Source of the DNA: an uncultured Prevotellaceae bacterium
GTDB lineage: Bacteria; Bacteroidota; Bacteroidia; Bacteroidales; Bacteroidaceae
Reading direction: 5' to 3'
NCBI GenBank assembly: GCA_937877625.1
Contig: CALFJG010000020.1
Location: forward strand, 44,808-108,807
DNA length: 64,000 bases
In this document: one piece after another, positions 26,606 to 35,619 of the stretch
How positions within the stretch are numbered: position 1 is the first letter of the stretch
How the letters are laid out: every line of letters starts with the position of its first letter
Made by a program: the position numbers and the translations under genes
The notes under the pieces: model-generated
What the model saw: only the letters and a program-made list of their open reading frames with translations
Told to the model about the DNA's origin: nothing
Databases searched by the model: none

Positions 26606-29600
26606 ATGATACGCAGAATCTCCTTTGTGGCCGTGTGCTTTATGGCACAATCGCTCTTTGTGCTTCCTGCGCTTGGCCAGTCTATAACGCCTTCTCCCGA
26701 CAGTGTAGCAACGGACTTCACGGCTCTTCCCGCAGCCGAATATCCTGTGGGTACTGTATTTGGCACACAACTGCGCGGTGCCACCGCTGCTACACTATCC
26801 TATCCCGAGTATCTACCGTTGTCGCGCGAGGAGATACAACAGGTGAAGGATGCCGGGCTGGTGCTCTCCGACCATTTGCAGCCCGAGTTCTTTGTAGCGA
26901 TGGAGCGCAAGGAACCTGTATTAGAGATGAGTTTTGTGCCATTCGTGCTGCGCGACGGAAAGTACTATCGAGTAGCATCGGTGAAGATAACGCCTATTGC
27001 TCCACCCGCCGTAGCGCACAGCCCGCGCCTCGCCGCAGATGGTTCCACACGCTATGCCAACAACTCTGTACTCGCCAGCGGGAAATGGGTGAAGATACAC
27101 GTGGAGAAAGAGGGTGTTTATCGCCTTACTCCTTCATGGCTCGCGTCGCAGGGCTTCAACGACCCAGACAAGGTCCGGCTCTACGGCTACGGCGGCAGGC
27201 AACTCCCCGAGGTACTTTCTTTCAACGCTGCCAGCACACTTGTTGACGACCTTTGCGAAGTACCTATTCTGCGGAGTGGTAGCGATCTCCTCTTTTTTGC
27301 CGAGGGTGTCACCAGCTGGACTTGGGACGATGAGTTTGAGGAGTTCTCCCACCAACAGAATACGTATTCGCTCTATTCTTATTATTTCCTTACCGAGGGA
27401 ACCTCATCGTTGGCTCTCTCTACGCTTGATGCCGTGAGTACGAGTGCCGCTACACTCACCAACGTTTGGCACCACGCCCTGCTCGACGATGATGCCTTTG
27501 CGTGGTATGGCGGCGGGCGCAACTTCGCTGATGCCTACGATTTCGCTTCGGGTGCCACCCACGCTTATACGTTTGACACTCCCGGTGTCGTCTCAGGCAG
27601 CGATGCCGTTCTTAATGTAGCATTCACTGCTGCAGGTGCTACGTCGGTAACACCCGTAAATGTAAATCTCGGCGGGGCACTGTTGGGGCAAATCACTATA
27701 CCCGCCTTTGTGGACAACGAGAGTGCCCGCGAGGTTGTTCGTTCCTACAACACCACCGCCTTACAGCCTACAAATAGCGTGTCGTTCTCTGTAGGACGCA
27801 CCAATCCTTCACGCTTAGACTATATCAGTGCTACATATAAGATGTCGCTCACGGCCTCGCTCCACGGAGTGTCGTTCTCGCCGTGTACCTACGGTGCGGT
27901 GACGCTAAGCATTAGCAATGCTACGTCCGACACACAATTATGGCGCATTGGCGAGGGCAAGACCACCACAGCGCGTGTACCCGCCACACTCGCGGGTTCT
28001 ACGCTAACTGCTACGGTGGACGATGGCTTGGCGCGTTATGTAGTAGTCAACACCTCTGCTGCCTACGACACGCCGATAAGCGATGGAGCGATTGCCAACC
28101 AAGACCTCCACGGCGACCACGAAGCCTACGATATGGTTATCATCGTGCCGCAGAGTGGTCTACTCGATGAGCAGGCTACACGCCTTGCGGCACTACATAC
28201 CAACAACGATGGGCTACGCGTGAAACTTGTACACGCCGACCATATATATAATGAATTTAGTAGTGGCACACCTGACGCTACGGCTTATCGCCGCTATGTC
28301 AAGATGCTCTACGACCGTGCTTCATCCACGGACGATGTGCCGCGCTATCTCCTCTTCTTCGGCGACTGTTTCTACGACAACCGTGGCGTCACTGCCGAAG
28401 GTAAGGCACTTAACTTAAACGACTTCCTCCTTGCCTATGAGGGTAGTATGGGCTACGCCACCGACTTTGCCATCGGCACGCTTAATAGTTATGTCACCGA
28501 CGATTACTTTGGCCTGCTCGACGATGGCGAGGGGGTGGCTATCTCCCGTGAGAAAACCGACATTGCCATAGGACGTATCCCCGCCCACGATGTGGCAACC
28601 GCCAAACTACTTGTTGACAAGATTTGTGACTATGCAAACAACGAAGATGTCGGAGCTTGGCGCAATCGCATTGTCTTTATGGGCGACGACATTGACAACA
28701 ATATCCACATGAAGGGTGCCGAGTCGGGCATTGCTCAAGCCGAGGCCGAGGCTGGAAGCATTGTGGTGCGCCGTGTCTATCCCGATGCCTTTAAGCGTGT
28801 GGCTACAGCCACTTATTTCAACTACCCCGAGGCCACGGCGCGTATGATTTCTGAGATGGAGCGCGGAGCATTGATGTTCAACTACACGGGTCACGGCGGT
28901 GCGTCGCAAATATCGCATGCCCGCCTGCTCACTATCGATGATTTCGACGTTCACGGCGGTACGCATCCCGCATTATGGGTGTTTGCCGCCTGCGAGATTA
29001 CGCCGTTCGACCAACAGGAGAACGACCTCGGACGTCTCTCGCTCTTTCGCCAACAGGGTGGTGCCGTGGGGCTGATGTGTAGTTCGCGTGCCGTATATGC
29101 CAGTTACAATAGCGCACTCAACGATGCCTTTTGTCGCTATCTCTTCGCTACAAGCTCTACAGGCCACCGCTACACCATCGGTGAGGCACTGTGGCTTTGT
29201 AAGAATAATCTCATCTCCAGCGGGCGCGATGCTACGGTCAACAAGATGAAGTATGTGCTACTCGGCGACCCTGCCTTGACACTTGCCCTACCCACTGGCA
29301 ATGTAGTACTCGACAGTATTGACGGCCAACTGCTCACCGACGACTCTTTTGTACAACTTAAGGCAGGACAGGTAGTGCGCTTCAGTGGACACGTGGTGGA
29401 CGATGCATCGTTCAACGGCATTGTCACCGCCTCGCTCTTCGACCGTTTAGAGACCGTTACCTGCCTCAACAACGCGCATACCGCCGACACGCCGATGACC
29501 TATCAGGAGCGCACCTCTCAACTCTTTGAAGGCTCTGACAGCATACGCAATAGTAAGTTTAGTTTTGAAATAGTTATTCCGCGTGCTATAAGTTACTCCG

Positions 29601-30352
29601 AAGATGCTGCACGCCTTGTGTTGTACGCCGTGAATGCCGACCATAGCCAAGAGGCGCACGGAGAGTCAACTCAATTCTACCTCAAAGGCACCGACGCCAG
29701 CGTCACACCCGATAGCCAAGGGCCCACCGTGGTTCCCTATCTCGGCGATGCCGACTTTGTGAGCGGGGGTGTGGTGACACCCGATGTGATGTTATACGCC
29801 ACTATTGCTGATGAGAGCGGCATTAACACCACCAGTGCCAGTGTCGGCCACGATATGGAGCTTGTTATTGACGGAAATATCAACGATATGCGGGTTCTCA
29901 ACGACTACTTCCTCTACGATTTCGGCTCTTACCAAAGTGGCACGATAGCCTACCCACTCACCGACCTTGACGATGGGCACCATACGCTGACGCTCCGCGT
30001 GTGGGACGTGTTTGACAATAGCACTACCGCCACACTCGCCTTCGTGGTGCACGATACGCCGACCACCGGTATCAACGTCTTTACTTCTACCAACCCCGCA
30101 CAGGGTAACACGCGCATCATTATTCAAGGACTTGATGCCAACAGCACAGAGCCCGTTGTGCTTGAGGCTTACGACGTGTCAGGCCGTCGGATATGGTCGC
30201 AGAAACTCTACGCCGCTGGCAAGACGTACGCCACAGTACAATGGTCGCTCATCTCCTCAGGCGGTGCGCCCGTCACAGCAGGACTATACATCATACGTGT
30301 GCGCCAGGGCAGCAGCGAGAGCAAAGGCACAAAACTCATCGTGGTACGCTAA
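26606..30352 (+). CDS. porU: T9SS sortase PorU (gingipain-like C25 peptidase)
   Basis: A 1248-residue exported cysteine protease that removes the C-terminal signal of T9SS cargo and attaches it to A-LPS. The ATG at 26606 starts a clear signal peptide (Met-Ile-Arg-Arg, hydrophobic core, Ala-Leu-Gly-Gln); an upstream frame extension of 15 residues lacks signal-peptide features. The catalytic pair is visible: His763 in Tyr-Thr-Gly-His-Gly-Gly and Cys796 in Ala-Ala-Cys-Glu. The last ~80 residues form a sorting-like domain (Asp-Val-Ser-Gly-Arg-Arg; Gly-Leu-Tyr-Ile-Ile-Arg), as expected because PorU itself carries an uncleaved CTD. porV follows after 86 bases. Confidence 0.95.
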   Translation: MIRRISFVAVCFMAQSLFVLPALGQSITPSPDSVATDFTALPAAEYPVGTVFGTQLRGATAATLSYPEYLPLSREEIQQVKDAGLVLSDHLQPEFFVAMERKEPVLEMSFVPFVLRDGKYYRVASVKITPIAPPAVAHSPRLAADGSTRYANNSVLASGKWVKIHVEKEGVYRLTPSWLASQGFNDPDKVRLYGYGGRQLPEVLSFNAASTLVDDLCEVPILRSGSDLLFFAEGVTSWTWDDEFEEFSHQQNTYSLYSYYFLTEGTSSLALSTLDAVSTSAATLTNVWHHALLDDDAFAWYGGGRNFADAYDFASGATHAYTFDTPGVVSGSDAVLNVAFTAAGATSVTPVNVNLGGALLGQITIPAFVDNESAREVVRSYNTTALQPTNSVSFSVGRTNPSRLDYISATYKMSLTASLHGVSFSPCTYGAVTLSISNATSDTQLWRIGEGKTTTARVPATLAGSTLTATVDDGLARYVVVNTSAAYDTPISDGAIANQDLHGDHEAYDMVIIVPQSGLLDEQATRLAALHTNNDGLRVKLVHADHIYNEFSSGTPDATAYRRYVKMLYDRASSTDDVPRYLLFFGDCFYDNRGVTAEGKALNLNDFLLAYEGSMGYATDFAIGTLNSYVTDDYFGLLDDGEGVAISREKTDIAIGRIPAHDVATAKLLVDKICDYANNEDVGAWRNRIVFMGDDIDNNIHMKGAESGIAQAEAEAGSIVVRRVYPDAFKRVATATYFNYPEATARMISEMERGALMFNYTGHGGASQISHARLLTIDDFDVHGGTHPALWVFAACEITPFDQQENDLGRLSLFRQQGGAVGLMCSSRAVYASYNSALNDAFCRYLFATSSTGHRYTIGEALWLCKNNLISSGRDATVNKMKYVLLGDPALTLALPTGNVVLDSIDGQLLTDDSFVQLKAGQVVRFSGHVVDDASFNGIVTASLFDRLETVTCLNNAHTADTPMTYQERTSQLFEGSDSIRNSKFSFEIVIPRAISYSEDAARLVLYAVNADHSQEAHGESTQFYLKGTDASVTPDSQGPTVVPYLGDADFVSGGVVTPDVMLYATIADESGINTTSASVGHDMELVIDGNINDMRVLNDYFLYDFGSYQSGTIAYPLTDLDDGHHTLTLRVWDVFDNSTTATLAFVVHDTPTTGINVFTSTNPAQGNTRIIIQGLDANSTEPVVLEAYDVSGRRIWSQKLYAAGKTYATVQWSLISSGGAPVTAGLYIIRVRQGSSESKGTKLIVVR

Positions 30353-30438
30353 GGGTTAAACCACGTTAATTTGCCCCGCCGCACACAATACAACGCGCAC
30401 CCCTGCGTTATTTAAAAGGCATAAACCAAAACACAAGT

Positions 30439-31614
30439 ATGACAACATTCAAAAGAGTTTATAAGTACGCCATGCTACTCCTCTTTGTCTCTCCGCTTGC
30501 TGCCACAGCGCAGGACGGCGACGACATTGTGGATAAGTTTAATCCCATACTCACCGCCGTCACATCGCAGAGCATTTGCCCCGAGGCACGTGCCGGCGGT
30601 ATGGGCGATGTTGGTGTCGCCACCGATGCCGACGTACATTCTCAGGCTTGGAATCCCGCAAAATATCCATTCGCCATAAGCCGAGCGGGACTCAGCGTGG
30701 ACTATACGCCGTGGCTACGCCAACTCACCGAGGGAATAAATATGGTTAACGCCTCGGGATACTATCGCATAGGCGACTATAGTGCCGTGAGTGCCTCCGT
30801 GCGCTATTTCTCCCTCGGCGATGTGGTGACGCAGGACGAGGCGATGACGATAAAGCCTTACGAGTTTGCCATCGATGCCGCCTACTCGCGTATGCTCTCC
30901 GAGACATTCAGTGCCGCAGTTGCGCTGCGCTATATCTACTCCGACCTCAGCGGACACTACGATGACAGCCAAGAGCCTGGTTCCGCCTTTGCCGCCGACA
31001 TTGCTATTTACAACCAGAGTTATCTCAACCTCGGACGCCGCGAGTGCCAACTCGGACTCGGACTCAACATCAGCAATGTGGGTTCAAAAATTAGTTACGG
31101 CGACGATCGCTCCTATTTCCTTCCTACCAAACTTGCGATTGGTGGCAGTTTGATGGTGCCGGTCAACGAGTTCAACCGCTTCAGCGTGGCGTTTGATGTG
31201 AGCAAGCTCCTTGTGCCTTCTATGCCCTTGCAGCGTGCCGACGAGAGCGATGAAGACTTCAACCAACGCATACAGGACAACTACTACGATATGTCGTCTA
31301 TCAGCGGTATCTTCAAGAGTTTTGGAGATAGCGAGAAGGGCTTTAAGGGTGAACTCGAGGAGATCTACTGGGGCATTGGCGCGGAATATACTTATAACGA
31401 CAAAATCACCCTGCGCGCGGGCTATCACCACGAGAGCGATGCCCAAGGCGGACGAAAATACTTTACCGTGGGTGCCGGCTTCCGTATGAATGTACTCAGT
31501 ATCGATGCCGGCTATGTCATCGCCACGCAGAGTACTAACCCGCTCGACCGCACCCTGCGTGTGTCCCTCTCTTTCGACTTCGACGGCCTGCGCGACCTTT
31601 TTGGCCGCCGCTAA
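30439..31614 (+). CDS. porV: T9SS outer-membrane shuttle protein PorV (LptO)
   Basis: A 391-residue FadL-like beta-barrel with signal peptide (cleavage after Ala-Thr-Ala-Gln). The conserved Ala-Arg-Ala-Gly-Gly-Met-Gly-Asp-Val-Gly segment near residues 50-60, followed by a Trp-Asn-Pro-Ala-Lys-Tyr motif, is diagnostic of PorV. It carries cargo from SprA to PorU at the cell surface. The C-terminal strand ends in Arg-Val-Ser-Leu-Ser-Phe-Asp-Phe. porU-porV-ispF order is the same as in Porphyromonas gingivalis. Confidence 0.95.
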   Translation: MTTFKRVYKYAMLLLFVSPLAATAQDGDDIVDKFNPILTAVTSQSICPEARAGGMGDVGVATDADVHSQAWNPAKYPFAISRAGLSVDYTPWLRQLTEGINMVNASGYYRIGDYSAVSASVRYFSLGDVVTQDEAMTIKPYEFAIDAAYSRMLSETFSAAVALRYIYSDLSGHYDDSQEPGSAFAADIAIYNQSYLNLGRRECQLGLGLNISNVGSKISYGDDRSYFLPTKLAIGGSLMVPVNEFNRFSVAFDVSKLLVPSMPLQRADESDEDFNQRIQDNYYDMSSISGIFKSFGDSEKGFKGELEEIYWGIGAEYTYNDKITLRAGYHHESDAQGGRKYFTVGAGFRMNVLSIDAGYVIATQSTNPLDRTLRVSLSFDFDGLRDLFGRR

Positions 31615-31726
31615 CAATCATTTCTTTACCTGCCTCCCTCGCGCTGTTGGGCTTAAGGATTATCCCGGCTCCCTCCCGTCTAACAGCGCAGTAATGTCTT
31701 ACGGCGCAAAACAATCTTCTATAAAA

Positions 31727-32203
31727 ATGTTTCGCATAGGTTTTGGCACAGACGTGCATCGCCTTGTAGCAGGGCGCAAATTATTTCTTGGCGGTGTGGA
31801 AATACCTTTTGAAAAAGGATTGCTCGGCCACAGCGATGCCGATGTGCTTATCCACGCTATTTGCGATGCCTTGCTCGGTGCAGCAGCTCTGGGCGACATA
31901 GGTAAGCATTTTCCCGATACGTCGAGCGACTTTGCCGGTATCGACAGCAAAATCCTTTTGCGTAAAACAACAGACCTGCTCCGCACGGCGGGTTACACGG
32001 TGGTGAATGTGGACGCTACTATTTGTGTACAACGTCCGAAACTTGCACCGTTCATAGAACAAATGCGCCACACCCTCGCACCACTGATGGACATCGCAGT
32101 GGACTGTATGTCTGTCAAAGCAACTACCACAGAAAAACTCGGCTTTGAAGGCCGCGAAGAAGGTATCTCGGCTCACGCCGTGGCTTTGATTTCAAGCCGC
32201 TAA
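31727..32203 (+). CDS. ispF: 2-C-methyl-D-erythritol 2,4-cyclodiphosphate synthase
   Basis: A 158-residue trimeric MEP-pathway enzyme that cyclises CDP-ME-2-phosphate. The ATG at 31727 gives the standard start Phe-Arg-Ile-Gly-Phe-Gly-Thr-Asp-Val-His with the metal ligands Asp and His; an ATG 33 bases upstream would add 11 residues not typical of the family. Also visible: Gly-His-Ser-Asp-Ala-Asp-Val-Leu-x-His and Thr-Thr-Glu-Lys-Leu-Gly-Phe-x-Gly-Arg. It is last in the T9SS run. Confidence 0.95.
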   Translation: MFRIGFGTDVHRLVAGRKLFLGGVEIPFEKGLLGHSDADVLIHAICDALLGAAALGDIGKHFPDTSSDFAGIDSKILLRKTTDLLRTAGYTVVNVDATICVQRPKLAPFIEQMRHTLAPLMDIAVDCMSVKATTTEKLGFEGREEGISAHAVALISSR

Positions 32204-32403
32204 AGAATGTGCGCTCACGAACAAAGGCTCTTCCTTGACGGATTCGTGCAGTTCGCCCTCACCAACAGCACACTGGATAGTACAACGGCGCGAACCTCGC
32301 TCCCTTAACAACCTGCAAGATAGGCGTGTCCGTGCTTTGGATTAGCACGGAGAGGATGGGTTATAAGACCATATAGCTTACACAATCTACGATGTAAAGC
32401 AAA
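32204..32403. other. Non-coding gap after ispF
   Basis: No convincing gene. A 33-codon open frame starts at an ATG at 32207 but shows no recognisable family. A small hairpin (arms TCCGTGCT and AGCACGGA, 32329-32336 and 32344-32351) is present, with no T run. Confidence 0.4.
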
Positions 32404-32460
32404 AACGTTTTCACGCCTCAACAAGCAAATAAGTATTGTTTGTTGAGGCGTGAAAACGTT
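32404..32460. terminator. Long perfect hairpin between ispF and the C1 peptidase
   Basis: Two 21-base arms (32404-32424, 32440-32460) pair perfectly around a 15-base loop. It lies between convergent genes. Read on the minus strand it is followed by a five-T run, so it may end transcription from the C1 peptidase side; on the plus strand the T run is weak. Confidence 0.5.
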
Positions 32461-32473
32461 GCTTGGTATTCAA

Positions 32474-32656
32474 GGTGGGTTCTATTAATTCCACGGTTAA
32501 GTTTGACATAGACGGGGCTTTAACCGTTTGTCTTCTTTATGGCTTTTTTTGCTTCCGTCTGTATATTTCAGGCATCGTGTAGCCCGCTACACTCATTCTT
32601 CAACTGAAAGCAAAAATAGCTCAGCAATCTGACAAAGCGAATTAATAGAACCCACC
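32474..32656. mobile_element. MITE-like element, copy 1 (183 bp)
   Basis: It starts GGTGGGTTCTATTAATTC and ends with the exact reverse complement, an 18-bp terminal inverted repeat. It is flanked on both sides by TCAA (32470-32473 and 32657-32660), a 4-bp target duplication. No coding capacity. The interior matches copy 2 (33882-34076) in the same orientation with scattered changes and a few small indels. It ends a few bases before the stop codon of the C1 peptidase. Confidence 0.85.
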
Positions 32657-32663
32657 TCAAGAG

Positions 32664-33851
32664 TTAGATACCGAGTTTTTTGCGTATTTGTTTGGGGATA
32701 GCGTTTTTGTTGATAAGGATGTTCATAGTTTTGTACGCCACGAAGCCTTTGCTGACGAAGAACTTACCCCCGTAGGGTTCGTACTCGCCCCAGGAGTTCT
32801 TCACCATAAAGAACTCCTTGCCGTCTTGGTCTTGAGCCAAACCGTAGATTACCATACCATGGTCGTCGGTGGTCTCCCAGTTGTCGTAGGCTTTTTGACG
32901 CATCTCTTGAGTGATGACCTTTTCTCCCTCATCAGCAACGGGCTGTATCGTGGTGGTGGCCTGTCCCGTCCAGCGTTCGGCATCGCTACCCGAGGTGGAG
33001 CGGTCGCGTAAGTCAGAGGGCACCATCGTTGCACCGTTGTACTTAAAGTACGGCTCGCTCACATCGGCACCCCAAGCGATGGCATAGCCTTGACGTGCGG
33101 CGTATTCCATAGTCTGCAGGAGTTCATCGAGGGGTAGGTTGTAACTCTGCGCCCAACGCCAGTTGTCGGGTATTTCCAGAGCAAAATGGGTGTAGAACGG
33201 TTCGTGGGTGTAACTGGTGAGCGACACATAGTCGTCCCAGTTTAATCCGAGCGAAGCGGCAAACGATTGTGGCGTATAGGATTTGCCTTGGTATTCGAAA
33301 GTAGTGGGCAGCTCACCGAAATAACCTTGAAGCACATTGGAGAGGTTGTCTTTCCATTGCAGAGGGATGGACTTAGCCTTGGTTTTGGCAATGGCATCAA
33401 CGATTGCCTCGGCTTGTGGCCACATAGCGGTGAAGTTGAAGAGGCTGTCGCCGTAGAGCGAGCCGGGGAAAGGCATAGCCTCCTGCGGGCAAATACCATA
33501 GGTCTTAAGACAGTAGAGTACATCGTAGAAACTGCCGCCCTCGGCAAAACTTACATCTCCGTGGGTGCGTACACGCTTCGTGGCGCGATCCATATAAGTA
33601 TGGTAGGCCACAAAACTCTCACAAAGGTCAAATTCGCCTTTGCCCAGTCGCAACAGTTCGCTCTCAAAATAGCTCAGCGAACTATAGTTCCAGCAAGTGC
33701 CACTGCGGTTTTGGTTTTTTACGGAGGTGAGGGGGGCTTCCTTAATCACTGTCCACTGACGCGGGGTGTTGTCTTTGTTGCGCGGGGCTTGTGCCCAAAC
33801 GCCGCCAGCGAAGCAGATAAGGGTAAGGGCTGCGAGAAAAGTTTTTTTCAT
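32664..33851 (-). CDS. Secreted C1 (bleomycin hydrolase/aminopeptidase C-like) cysteine peptidase
   Basis: A 395-residue papain-fold peptidase with a signal peptide (about residues 1-20, ending Val-Trp-Ala-Gln). The triad is visible: Cys53 in Ser-Gly-Thr-Cys-Trp, His331 in Asp-Asp-His-Gly-Met and Asn352 in Lys-Asn-Ser-Trp-Gly, with Gln47 for the oxyanion hole. The long insertion between Cys and His and the overall size fit the C1B group. The usual PepC is cytoplasmic; this one is exported, probably to the periplasm. No T9SS tail is seen. It is flanked by two MITE-like copies, one ending just beyond its stop and one starting 30 bases upstream of its ATG, so its own promoter may lie inside copy 2. 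Confidence 0.85.
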   Translation of the reverse strand: MKKTFLAALTLICFAGGVWAQAPRNKDNTPRQWTVIKEAPLTSVKNQNRSGTCWNYSSLSYFESELLRLGKGEFDLCESFVAYHTYMDRATKRVRTHGDVSFAEGGSFYDVLYCLKTYGICPQEAMPFPGSLYGDSLFNFTAMWPQAEAIVDAIAKTKAKSIPLQWKDNLSNVLQGYFGELPTTFEYQGKSYTPQSFAASLGLNWDDYVSLTSYTHEPFYTHFALEIPDNWRWAQSYNLPLDELLQTMEYAARQGYAIAWGADVSEPYFKYNGATMVPSDLRDRSTSGSDAERWTGQATTTIQPVADEGEKVITQEMRQKAYDNWETTDDHGMVIYGLAQDQDGKEFFMVKNSWGEYEPYGGKFFVSKGFVAYKTMNILINKNAIPKQIRKKLGI

Positions 33852-33881
33852 AGCTATAAAAGAATTTGTTTTTATTGTAAA

Positions 33882-34076
33882 GGTGTGTTCTATTAAGTTC
33901 CACGGTTAAGTTTGACATAGATGGGGCTTTAACCTTTTGTCTTCTTTTTTATGGTTCTTTTTGCTTCCTGCTGTAAGTTTCATCGGTCGTGCAGCCCGCT
34001 ACACTCACTCTTCAACTGACCGACTGAAAGCAAAAATAGCTCAGCAATCTGACAAAGCGAATTAATAGAACCCACC
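33882..34076. mobile_element. MITE-like element, copy 2 (195 bp)
   Basis: Same direction and same ends as copy 1: GGTGTGTTCTATTAAGTTC at the left (two changes against copy 1) and GAATTAATAGAACCCACC at the right. It is flanked by TAAA (33878-33881 and 34077-34080). The longer size comes from small insertions, for example a second CGACTGA-type unit near 34018. It sits between the C1 peptidase start and the end of the aminopeptidase P gene. The minus strand carries a TATTTTTG word that could serve as a -7 element. Confidence 0.85.
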
Positions 34077-34096
34077 TAAAAAAGGAATACGAAGTT

Positions 34097-35503
34097 TTAT
34101 GCGTCTTCTTCTTGTATTTGTCGCATAAATTCTTCTACTTCTGCGGCGCGGTAGGGTATTTGTTCCTCTCCGAGCGGTCGGCAACCATCAACGGTGATGA
34201 GAATGTCGTCTTCTATGCGAATGCCGCCGAAGTCTTTATACTGTTCTATTTTGTCAAAGCAAAGGAACTCGGCGCATGTGCCTTCCTTACGCCAGAGGTC
34301 GATAAGTGCTGGTATAAAATAGATACCTGGCTCGTCGGTCACTACGAAGCCTTTTTGCAGGCGGCGTCCCATACGCAGGCTGGCGAGGCCGAACTGTGAG
34401 GAGGGGCGTGTCTCTTCGTCATAGCCCACATACTGCTGTCCGAGACCTTCCATATCGTGTACGTCCATTCCCATCATATGTCCGAGTCCGTGTGGTAGGA
34501 AGAGTGCGTGTGCGCCGGCTTGTACCGCTTCCTCTGTGTCGCCGCGCATCAAGCCGAGGGCTTTGAGACGTTCTGTCATAAGCCGACACACGTCGAGGTG
34601 TACATCAAGGTAGCGCACGCCAGGCTTTGCTTTTTCCATCGCTAAATCGTGGCAATCGGCCACGATGTCGTGTATCTCGCGCTGTTGCTGCGAGAACTTA
34701 CCACCTACGGGCGAGGTGCGCGTGTGGTCGCTACAGTAGTTGCTATTGGTCTCTGCTCCGGCATCAACAAGTAGGAGGCGTCCCTCTTGCAAGGGATGGG
34801 TGGTGGGATAGCCGTGCATCACTTCGCCGTGTTGCGTCACGATACTTTGAAACGAGGTGATGCATCCGTAGCCTGCTGCTATGCCGCCGATATGTCCTGC
34901 AATAAACTGCTCCGTGTTGCCAGGCACGCAGTGGCGCATTGCGGCGGTGTGCATCGTATAGCCTATGGCGCAGGCGGCTTCTATCTCGCGTATCTCCTCA
35001 GGCGACTTAACGCTACGCATTTCTACTACAGCGTCTATCAGGCACTGGCTCGCTTGAATTTGTAAGGGGTGTGTGCCGAGCAAGTCGGCTAATAGAATTT
35101 TTATGTCGTGGCGATAGGGCGGCAATACGTGTATCTTGCGCCCGGCTTTCTTTGCCTCGGCCACCATTTCTGTCAGAGCTGCCAGAGGCTTTGAACCGTT
35201 AGCACCTACTTCTGACGACATATCAGAGACACTCTTTACCGTGCCGAACCAGATGATGTCGTCTATGTCGATGTCATCGCCCAGAAGCCAATCAATACCA
35301 TTGTCACAGTCTAACACACCTACTAATCCGTCGCGGTTTTGGCCGAAGAAATAAAGGAAATTGCTGTCTTGGCGGAATTTATAGGCGTTAGCGGGATAGT
35401 TCATCGGGCTGTCGTTGTTGCCAGGCAGCACTATTAGTCCGCTACCTACCAACTCGCGGAGACGCTCGCGGCGCTCCACATAAGTTTGAATAGGGAAAAA
35501 CAT
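34097..35503 (-). CDS. pepP: Xaa-Pro aminopeptidase (aminopeptidase P, M24B)
   Basis: A 468-residue cytoplasmic metallopeptidase removing N-terminal residues that precede proline. The N-terminal creatinase-like domain spans ~1-170. The C-terminal pita-bread domain has the metal ligands in order: Asp in Val-Asp-Ala-Gly-Ala-Glu, Asp in Cys-Ser-Asp-His-Thr-Arg-Thr, His in His-Gly-Leu-Gly-His, Glu in Asp-Glu-Pro-Gly-Ile-Tyr and Glu in Arg-Ile-Glu-Asp-Asp. Length is normal. A TATCTTTG word (35543-35536, minus strand) may be its -7 element, though no -33 partner is evident. Confidence 0.92.
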   Translation of the reverse strand: MFFPIQTYVERRERLRELVGSGLIVLPGNNDSPMNYPANAYKFRQDSNFLYFFGQNRDGLVGVLDCDNGIDWLLGDDIDIDDIIWFGTVKSVSDMSSEVGANGSKPLAALTEMVAEAKKAGRKIHVLPPYRHDIKILLADLLGTHPLQIQASQCLIDAVVEMRSVKSPEEIREIEAACAIGYTMHTAAMRHCVPGNTEQFIAGHIGGIAAGYGCITSFQSIVTQHGEVMHGYPTTHPLQEGRLLLVDAGAETNSNYCSDHTRTSPVGGKFSQQQREIHDIVADCHDLAMEKAKPGVRYLDVHLDVCRLMTERLKALGLMRGDTEEAVQAGAHALFLPHGLGHMMGMDVHDMEGLGQQYVGYDEETRPSSQFGLASLRMGRRLQKGFVVTDEPGIYFIPALIDLWRKEGTCAEFLCFDKIEQYKDFGGIRIEDDILITVDGCRPLGEEQIPYRAAEVEEFMRQIQEEDA

Positions 35504-35619
35504 ACGATTAAGGTTTTAATGCTTTTTTAACGCCACAAAGATATAAAAAACCCATTGAAAGGTATAATTTTGCCGTGGTTTTATACCAAATCAGCGTTTT
35601 TTGTTACCTTTCTTTTATT

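Noticed and set aside
32207..32308. 33-codon open frame after ispF
   Set aside because: Short, unrecognised, and no ribosome-binding or promoter support.
32474..34076. Composite transposon carrying the C1 peptidase
   Set aside because: The outer 4-bp flanks differ (TCAA left, TAAA right) while each single copy has its own matching pair, so two separate insertions fit better than one composite event.
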